A DNA stretch of 50,355 nt from Actinomycetota bacterium (GTDB lineage Bacteria; Actinomycetota; Actinomycetes; Mycobacteriales; HKI-0501): positions 1 through 50,355 of the forward strand of contig JAVEDU010000090.1 in NCBI GenBank assembly GCA_030840805.1, written 5' to 3'. The stretch's first letter is position 1, and each line of letters starts with the position of its first letter. The notes under the pieces are model-generated. The model ran no database searches. It was not told the DNA's origin and saw only the letters and a program-made list of their open reading frames with translations. Positions 37,041 to 50,355 of the stretch are shown in pieces. The position numbers and the translations under genes were made by a program.

Positions 37041-37850
37041 ATGCGACCCGGGGACGGTCCGCTCCACACCGAGCGGACCCCCCGGGTCGCTGCTGCGCGG
37101 CGCCTGACGAGTCGCAAGCACCGGGACGCCGAGCGGTTGTTCCTGGCCGAGGGTCCGCAGGCGGTGCGCGAGGCGCTGGCCACCGGCGCCGGCGTGCGGA
37201 CGTTGTTCGTCTCCCCGGAGCGGCACGGCGACCTCGTCGCCGCGGCGCGGGACGCCGGCGTCCCCGTCTCCTACGTCGACGCCACCGCGATGGCGGGGCT
37301 GTCGGAGACGGTCACGCCCCCGGGCGTCGTCGCGGTCTGCCAGTTCATCGACGTGCCGGCCGTGGAAGCGCTAGCTCGGGCGCCCCGGCTGGTCGCGGTG
37401 CTGTACGAGATCAACGACCCCGGCAACGCCGGGACCGTGCTCCGGACCGCGGACGCCGCCGGGGCGTCCGCGGTGGTGTTCGGGGCCGGCAGCGTCGACC
37501 CGTACAACGGCAAGTGTGTGCGGGCGACCGCCGGCAGCCTGTTCCACCCCGCCGTGGTGCGCGGGGGCGACCTGCCCGGGGTGGTCGGTGCGCTCCGGGC
37601 CGGCGGGGTCCGGGTGCTCGCCGCCGACGGCGCGGGGGAGACCGACCTCGACGCCGAGCTGGACGCGGGCCGGCTCGCCGCACCGACCGCCTGGCTGTTC
37701 GGCAATGAGGCGCGCGGGCTGCCCGCCGAGGTGGCCGCGCTGGCCGACGCGCGGGTGCGCATCCCGATCCACGGCGGGGCCGAGAGCCTCAACCTGGCCG
37801 CCGCCGCCGCGGTGTGCCTGTACGCCAGCGCTCGCGCCCAGCGGGCCTGA
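37041..37850 (+). CDS. TrmH/SpoU family RNA 2'-O-methyltransferase
   Basis: This 269-residue enzyme has an N-terminal substrate-binding domain ('RLTSRKHRDAERLFLAEGPQAVREAL') and a SPOUT methyltransferase domain. The three SpoU motifs are 'EINDPGNAGTVLRTADAAG', 'AWLFGNEARGLP' and 'VRIPIHGGAESLNLAAAAAVCLY'. It probably methylates a ribose in 23S rRNA; the exact nucleotide is unknown. Linkage of such a gene to rplT and pheST is common in actinobacteria. The ATG at 37041 lies 14 nt after rplT with a weak ribosome site. Confidence 0.92.
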   Translation: MRPGDGPLHTERTPRVAAARRLTSRKHRDAERLFLAEGPQAVREALATGAGVRTLFVSPERHGDLVAAARDAGVPVSYVDATAMAGLSETVTPPGVVAVCQFIDVPAVEALARAPRLVAVLYEINDPGNAGTVLRTADAAGASAVVFGAGSVDPYNGKCVRATAGSLFHPAVVRGGDLPGVVGALRAGGVRVLAADGAGETDLDAELDAGRLAAPTAWLFGNEARGLPAEVAALADARVRIPIHGGAESLNLAAAAAVCLYASARAQRA

Positions 37851-37942
37851 AAGCGCGGTGCCCCCGGCGTACGCTCGGAGACGCGATGCGCGCATACCGG
37901 CGATTGACGGTGCCCGTCGGGGTCATCCCCGGCCGGGTGTGA

Positions 37943-39126
<1,184 letters not shown>

Positions 39127-39127
<1 letters not shown>

Positions 39128-41616
39128 TGCGGGTCCCCCTGTCCTGGCTCGTGGAGGTCCTGCCGTCGCTCGACGGCCGGTCGCCGGAGGAGGTGGCCGA
39201 GCGGCTGATCGCCCTCGGCGTCGAGGTCGACGAGATCGAGACCACCGGTGCGTCCGATGTGGACGGTCTGGTGATCGGCGAGGTCCTCGAGATCGAGGAG
39301 CTGGCCGGTTTCAAGAAGCCGATCCGGTACTGCCGGGTCCGCGTGGCCGCATCCGGTGAGGACGCCGTCCGCGGGATCGTGTGCGGCGCCACGAACTTCG
39401 CGGTCGGTGACCGGGTGGTCGTCGCGCTGCCGGGCGCGCTGCTGCCCGGCGACTTCCGCATCACCGCCCGGACGACGTACGGGCAGACGAGCGACGGGAT
39501 GATCTGCTCCGCCCGCGAGCTGGGCCTGGGCGACGAGCACTCCGGGATCATGGTGCTGCCGCCGTCCGCCGAGCTCGGCGCCGACGCGATCGTGACGCTC
39601 GGGCTGCACGAGGCCGTGCTGGTCACCGAGCCGACCCCCGACCGCGGCTACCAGCTGTCGGTGCGCGGGCTCGCGCGCGAGCTGGCCGCCGCCGCGGACG
39701 CCGGGTACGCCGACCCGGCCGCGGTCGAGCCGGGGTTCACGGCGGGTGCCGGGTTCCCGATCGTGCTCGACGACCCGGCGGCCTGCGACCGGTTCACCGC
39801 GCGCATCCTCCGTGGGGTGAACGCCTCCGGGTCGAGCCCGCTGTGGATGCAGACCCGGCTCGCCCGGGCCGGGATGCGGTCCATCTCGCTCGCCGTGGAC
39901 GTGACGAACTACGTGACCCTGCTGCTCGGGCAGCCGATGCACGCGTACGACCTGAACCTGCTCGCCGCCCCGATCACGGTCCGCCGGGCCCGCGCGGGCG
40001 AGACGCTGGTGACCCTCGACGGCGTCGAGCGCACGCTCGCGGCCGGCGACGACCTGCTCATCACCGACGCCGAGCGGATCCAGGGCATCGCCGGCGTGAT
40101 GGGCGGTGCGCACAGCGAGGTGTCGTCCTCGACGACCGACCTGCTGCTGGAGGCCGCGCACTTCGACCCGCGGGTCACCAGCCGCGCGATGCGGCGCCAC
40201 GGCCTGCTCACCGAGGCCGGGCGCCGGTTCGAGCGCGGCGTCGACCCCGAGCTGCCGCCGGCGGCGATCGAGATCGCGACGAGGCTGCTGCTGGAGTACG
40301 GCGGCGGCACCGCCGAGGACATCGCCACCGACGTCGGCGAGCCGCGGCTGCCGGGCGGGGTTCCCACCGACCACCGCCGGATCGGGGACCTGGTCGGCGT
40401 CGAGTACCCGCCGGACACGGTGATCCACCGGCTGGAGCAGGTCGGCGCGCGGGTGCTCGTTCAGGAGGACGAGTCGCTCGAGGTCGTGCCGCCGTCCTGG
40501 CGCCCCGATCTGCTGGAGACCGCGGACCTCGCCGAAGAGGTCGCCCGGCTCGAGGGGTACGACGCGATCCCGTCCGTCCTGCCGCCGGCCCCCGCCGGCC
40601 GGGGGCTGACCGCGTCGCAGCGCCGCCGCCGCGCCGTGGCCCGCGCCCTGGCCCACGGGGGCGCGGTGGAGAACCGCTCCTTCCCGTTCCACTCGGCCGA
40701 GGTGCTCGACCGGTTCGGGCTGGCCGCCGCCGACCCGCGCCGCCGGCTCGTCGCGCTCGCGAACCCGCTGTCCGCCGAGCAGGCGTACCTGCGGACCACG
40801 CTGCTGCCCGGCACCCTCGCGGCGCTCGCCCGGAACGTCGGGCGCGGCGCCGAGGACGTCGTGCTGTTCGAGACCGGTCTGGTGTTCCGGGAGCCCGCCA
40901 CCGGGTCCCGGCCGCCCGCGCCGGTCCTGCCGGGAGCCCGCCGCCCCACCGGGGACGAGCTGGCCGCGCTCGACGCCGCCCTGCCGGAGCAGCCCGAACA
41001 CCTCGCCGTCGTCTTCGCCGGTGCGGTCGAGCCGTCCGGCTGGTGGGGTCCCGGGCGCGCCGCCTCGTGGGCGGACGCCGTGGACGCGGTCCGGCTCGTG
41101 CTGGACACGGCCGGCGCCGAGTACACGCTGCGCGCCGCCGAGCAGGCGCCGTGGCATCCCGGCCGCTGTGCCGAGGTGCTGGTCGACGGCGTGGTCGTCG
41201 GGCACGCCGGTGAGCTGCACCCGCAGGTGTGCGAGGTGCTCGGACTGCCGCGTCGCACCGCCGCGGCCGAGCTCGACCTCGGGGCCGTGCTCGCGGCCGC
41301 GCGGGACGAGGCCACCGCGCCCGCGGTGTCGGCGTTCCCGCCGGCCTCCCAGGACGTCGCGCTGATCGTCGACGCGACGGTTCCGGCCGCCCGGGTCGAG
41401 GCCGAGCTGCGGGCGGGCGCCGGCGACCTGCTGGAGGACATCCGGCTGTTCGACGTCTTCACCGGCCCCCAGGTCGGCGAGGGGCGCAAGTCGCTGGCGT
41501 ACACCCTGCGGTTCCGCGCCCCGGACCGGACGCTGACGGTCGAGGAGACCACCGCCGCCCGGGATTCGGCGGTCGGCTCCGCGGCCCTCGCGGTCGGCGC
41601 GGTACAGCGCGCATGA
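39127..41616 (+). CDS. pheT: Phenylalanyl-tRNA synthetase beta subunit
   Basis: This 829-residue beta subunit begins 'MRVPLSWLVEVLPSL' and carries an EMAP-like tRNA-binding OB fold (about residues 40-150). B3/B4 editing domains ('SLAVDVTNYVTLLLGQPMHAYDL', 'GVMGGAHSEVSSSTTDLLLEAAHFDP'), a B5 domain and the catalytic-like core follow. The C-terminal ferredoxin-fold anticodon-binding domain ends in 'SLAYTLRFRAPDRTLTVEE'. The ATG overlaps the pheS stop and its own stop overlaps the next gene (ATGA). Confidence 0.98.
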
Positions 41617-42410
41617 GCCGGATCGCGCTGGTCACCGGGGCGAGCCGCGGGATCGGGCGGTCCGCCGCGTTGGCGCTGGCCGGTGCCGGCTGGGACGTCG
41701 CCTGCGGTGCCAGCACGGCCGACGGCGCCGCGGAGACCGCCGAGCGGTGCCGGGCGCTCGGCCGGCGGGCCATCGCGGTCGGGGGCGACGCCGCCGACCC
41801 GCTCGCCGTCGAACGGGTCGTGGCACAGGTCGTCACCGAGCTCGGCGTACCGACGTTCGCGCTGCCGGCGGCGGGGCTGATCGACGCCGCCGAGGTACCG
41901 CTCTGGGAGGCCGACCCCGCGGACTGGTGGCGGGTGGTCGAGGTGGACCTGCGCGGTCCGGCGCTGCTCGCCCGCGCGCTGATCCCCCGGATGCTCGTGG
42001 CGGGGGAGGGCCGGCTGCTGTTCGTGGGCAGCGGCTTCGGGCTGCGCGCGGTACCGGTCAACTCGGCGTACGGGGCGTCGAAGACCGCCCAGTCCCGGCT
42101 CGTCGAGCATCTGTCGCTGGCGCTGGCGGACACCCCGCTGCGGGCGTTCGACGTCTCGCCCGGCGCGGTGCTGACCGACATGACCGCGTCGCTGCCGATG
42201 TTCGACGGCAAGGACGACTGGACGCCGGTGGAGCGGTTCTGCGCCGTCGCGGTCGCCGTGGCGGCGGGGGAGCTGGACGTGCTCGCCGGGCGGTTCTTCC
42301 ACGCGGGCAAGGACGACGCCGCCGCGCTCGCCGCCGCGGTACCGGGCTGGGACTCCGACGTCCGCAAGCTGCGGCTGCGGCCGTACGGCGAGGACGACCC
42401 GACGGCCTGA
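41613..42410 (+). CDS. Short-chain dehydrogenase/reductase (SDR) family protein
   Basis: This 265-residue oxidoreductase has the cofactor motif 'VTGASRGIGRSAALALAGAG' at the N-terminus, a likely catalytic Ser in 'LLFVGSGFG' and the active-site 'YGASK' twelve residues on. The substrate is unknown. Its ATG overlaps the pheT stop by 4 nt, so it is translated with the synthetase operon, an odd partner. A palindromic element and the argC operator follow. It could be a housekeeping reductase carried along by position. Confidence 0.88.
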   Translation: MSRIALVTGASRGIGRSAALALAGAGWDVACGASTADGAAETAERCRALGRRAIAVGGDAADPLAVERVVAQVVTELGVPTFALPAAGLIDAAEVPLWEADPADWWRVVEVDLRGPALLARALIPRMLVAGEGRLLFVGSGFGLRAVPVNSAYGASKTAQSRLVEHLSLALADTPLRAFDVSPGAVLTDMTASLPMFDGKDDWTPVERFCAVAVAVAAGELDVLAGRFFHAGKDDAAALAAAVPGWDSDVRKLRLRPYGEDDPTA

Positions 42411-42422
42411 CCCGGGCCGCTG

Positions 42423-42512
42423 CCCGTGATCACCACCGCCCCGCGCGCCCTTCCCATGATCACCACCGAATTCTTCGCGCTCCAGCGACGACAGGGCGGT
42501 GGCGATCACGGG
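42423..42512. repeat. Three-armed palindromic intergenic element
   Basis: The left arm 42423-42441 and right arm 42494-42512 are 19-bp inverted repeats with one mismatch. A third copy of the left arm (42453-42468) can also pair with the right arm (2 mismatches in 16), so two hairpins exclude each other. The 12-mer TGATCACCACCG occurs at 42427-42438 and 42457-42468. It lies between the SDR gene and argC. It may be a REP-like dispersed element, a terminator, or both. Confidence 0.6.
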
Positions 42513-42540
42513 GGAGGGGCGGCGCGGACCCACCCCGGTG

Positions 42541-42577
42541 TTTGCATGAATATGCGGCGTGGTGAATAATAATCCCG
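42541..42577 (+). promoter_or_regulatory. Tandem ARG-box-like operator over the argC promoter
   Basis: This is an AT-rich island just upstream of argC. One site holds GCATGAATATGC (42544-42555) and a second TGAATAATAAT (42563-42573), with centres about 20 bp apart, as for paired arginine-repressor boxes (TGAAT core). The TAATAAT probably doubles as the -10, so ArgR binding would block transcription. argR is in the same operon. Confidence 0.65.
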
Positions 42578-42601
42578 TCGGGTCACAAACGAGGAGGCGT
42601 G

Positions 42602-43618
42602 ATGGGTCTGCAGGTGGCGATCGCCGGTGCCAGCGGCTACGCGGGTGGCGAGCTGCTGCGCCTCGTCGACGCGCACCCCGATCTCGACCTCGGGGTGATC
42701 GCGGCGCACGGTCAGGCCGGCCGCCCGCTGCGGGAGGTGCACCCGCAGCTCGTGACGCTCGGCGACCGGGAGCTGGTCCCGACCACGGCCGAGAACCTCG
42801 CCGGCGCCGACCTCGTCTTCCTCGCCCTGCCGCACGGCGCGTCCGCGGCCGTCGCCGCCGAGCTCCCGGCCGACGCGAAGATCGTGGACCTCGGCGCGGA
42901 CTTCCGGCTCGTCGACGGCGCCACCTACGAGCGGTACTACGCGACCCCGCACGCCGGCACCTGGACGTACGGGCTGCCGGAGCTGCCGGGCGCGCGGTCC
43001 GCCATCGCCGCGTCCACCCGGATCGCGAACACCGGCTGCTACGCCGTCGCCACCACGCTCGCCCTGGCGCCGCTGATCGCCGCGGGCATCGCCGAGCCCG
43101 CGGACGTGGTCGTGACCGCCGCGTCGGGCACCTCCGGCGCGGGCCGGTCGGCGAAGGCGCACCTGCTCGGCAGCGAGGTGATGGGCGACCTCAGCCCGTA
43201 CAAGGTCGGCGCGCACCAGCACGTACCGGAGATCAAGCAGGCGACCGGCGCCCGGTCGTTGTCGTTCACCCCGTTCCTCGCGCCGATGCCGCGGGGCATC
43301 CTCGCCTCGGTGTCGGCCCGGCCGGCCCGGACCGGCACGACCGCGGCCGACGTCCGCGCGGTGCTCGCGGAGGCGTACGACGGGGAGGCGTTCGTCCACG
43401 TGCTCGCCGAGGGGAGGTGGCCGCACACCGGCGCGGTGTCCGGCAGCAACTCCTGCCACCTCCAGGCCACCGTCGACATCGACTCCGGCCGGATCGTCGT
43501 GGTGAGCGTGATCGACAACCTGGGCAAGGGCGCGGCCGGCCAGGCCGTGCAGAACGCGAACCTCGTCCTCGGGCTCGACGAGACCGCGGGCCTCGCGGTC
43601 CACGGGATCGCGCCGTGA
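42602..43618 (+). CDS. argC: N-acetyl-gamma-glutamyl-phosphate reductase
   Basis: This 338-residue NADPH enzyme carries out the third arginine step, reducing acetylglutamyl phosphate to the semialdehyde. The cofactor loop is '[16 protein letters not shown]', the active-site Cys is in '[19 protein letters not shown]', and '[15 protein letters not shown]' is conserved. The ATG at 42602 is chosen because AGGAGG lies 4 nt before it; the GTG at 42599 is too close to that site. It heads the operon behind the ARG-box-like sites, and its stop overlaps the next gene (GTGA). Confidence 0.97.
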   Translation: MGLQVAIAGASGYAGGELLRLVDAHPDLDLGVIAAHGQAGRPLREVHPQLVTLGDRELVPTTAENLAGADLVFLALPHGASAAVAAELPADAKIVDLGADFRLVDGATYERYYATPHAGTWTYGLPELPGARSAIAASTRIANTGCYAVATTLALAPLIAAGIAEPADVVVTAASGTSGAGRSAKAHLLGSEVMGDLSPYKVGAHQHVPEIKQATGARSLSFTPFLAPMPRGILASVSARPARTGTTAADVRAVLAEAYDGEAFVHVLAEGRWPHTGAVSGSNSCHLQATVDIDSGRIVVVSVIDNLGKGAAGQAVQNANLVLGLDETAGLAVHGIAP

Positions 43619-44177
43619 CGACCCCGCTGCCCGAGGGGTTCACCTCCCTGGAGAGCGAGGGCACCCGGCTCATCGTGTGCGGCGGCCCACGCAACGACGC
43701 CGCGGGGCTCCTTCCGGACGAGGAGTGCCCGGACCTCCTCTGGACGCGCCAGGTCCTCACCACCCACCGGCTGACCGCCGTGGTGCTGGCGCCGAGCGTC
43801 TTCGACCGGGGCCCGGTGGGCTTCGGCGACGTCCACGAGCTGGCCGAGCGCATCGCCGCGGAGCTCGGCCTCGGCGCCATCGACGTCGGGGTGATCGGGA
43901 TCGGTGCCGCCGAGGCGCATCTCGCGAGCGTGCCCGGCGACGGGTACGTCGTCACGGCCACGGTGACGGTGGAGACGGCGGCCACCGCGGTCGTCGTCAC
44001 CACCGACGCGCAGGTGGCTCCCGGCGCGATGACCGACATCCTCGCCACCCTGCCGCACACCGGCGTCCGGCTGATGCTCGCGTCCGGCGCGTCCACGGTC
44101 ACCCCGCGCGCGGACGAGGTCGCCGCCCTGGCGACCACGGCGTTCGCCCACGCCCTCGCCCTGTACGGAGCCGCCTC

Positions 44178-44181
<4 letters not shown>
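43615..44181 (+). CDS. Shortened, probably inactive ArgJ-like protein in the argJ position
   Basis: This 188-residue protein occupies the place of argJ (argC-argJ-argB). It aligns with the first half of ornithine acetyltransferase: residues 6-9 'PEGF', 41-58 '[18 protein letters not shown]', 67-96 and 122-132 (including 'VVTTDA'), then 'LMLASGAS' at 153-160. ArgJ is about 400 residues. Missing or changed are SGGAN, the oxyanion-hole STG (here GIG at 95-97), the KGAGML stretch, the STNDT block and the entire C-terminal ~200 residues. An Ala-Thr pair (123-124) survives at the autocleavage position. GTGA overlaps at both ends are intact, so it is still translated. Either a decaying argJ or a reused fold. 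Confidence 0.8.

Positions 44182-50355
<6,174 letters not shown>

Noticed and set aside
37886-37942. An 18-codon open frame before pheS as a Phe attenuator leader peptide
   Set aside because: It contains no Phe codons and no terminator/antiterminator pair was found.

Overview
The window is a gene-dense stretch of a high-GC (roughly 70 % by eye) actinobacterial chromosome. WhiA, RbpA, OpcA, actinobacterial RapZ and YvcK, frequent GTG starts and many 4-bp ATGA/GTGA overlaps all point to Actinomycetota. Genus cannot be fixed from this piece. It looks chromosomal throughout: I see no insertion sequence, prophage, CRISPR array, tRNA or rRNA.

Layout. 1-5.4 kb: end of rpsA, a small minus-strand membrane protein, coaE (with a shortened GrpB-like tail), uvrB. 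5.4-7 kb: a minus-strand membrane protein behind a three-repeat response-regulator-like box, an ABM-family mono-oxygenase and a Rieske lipoprotein. 7-15 kb: uvrC-rapZ-yvcK-whiA, then gap-pgk-tpiA. 15.2-21.4 kb: a five-gene peptide/nickel-type ABC transporter lying between tpiA and secG, genes that are normally adjacent in actinobacteria. 21.4-24.1 kb: secG, rbpA, a TetR regulator and a convergent MetE-like protein. 24.3-32.6 kb (minus): tkt-tal-pgi-zwf-opcA-pgl, a complete oxidative plus non-oxidative pentose phosphate operon. 32.9-35.4 kb: ctaB, a small unknown protein coupled to an ATP-grasp enzyme, and a DUF1844 protein. 35.4-42.4 kb: infC (ATC start, structured leader)-rpmI-rplT, an RNA 2'-O-methyltransferase, pheS-pheT and a coupled SDR. 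42.5-50.4 kb: the arginine operon argC-(argJ-like)-argB-argD-argF-argR-argG-argH behind tandem ARG-box-like sites; argH runs off the window end.

The most unusual item is the gene in the argJ position (43615-44181). It is an intact, translationally coupled 188-residue protein that aligns to ornithine acetyltransferase ArgJ but has lost the catalytic sequence blocks and the whole C-terminal half. Other points of interest are a three-armed palindromic element just upstream of the argC operator, the transporter operon to which secG now appears tied, a possible PhoP/OmpR-type box, and a recurring layout with a -10-like hexamer exactly 7 nt before the start codon, suggesting leaderless transcripts.
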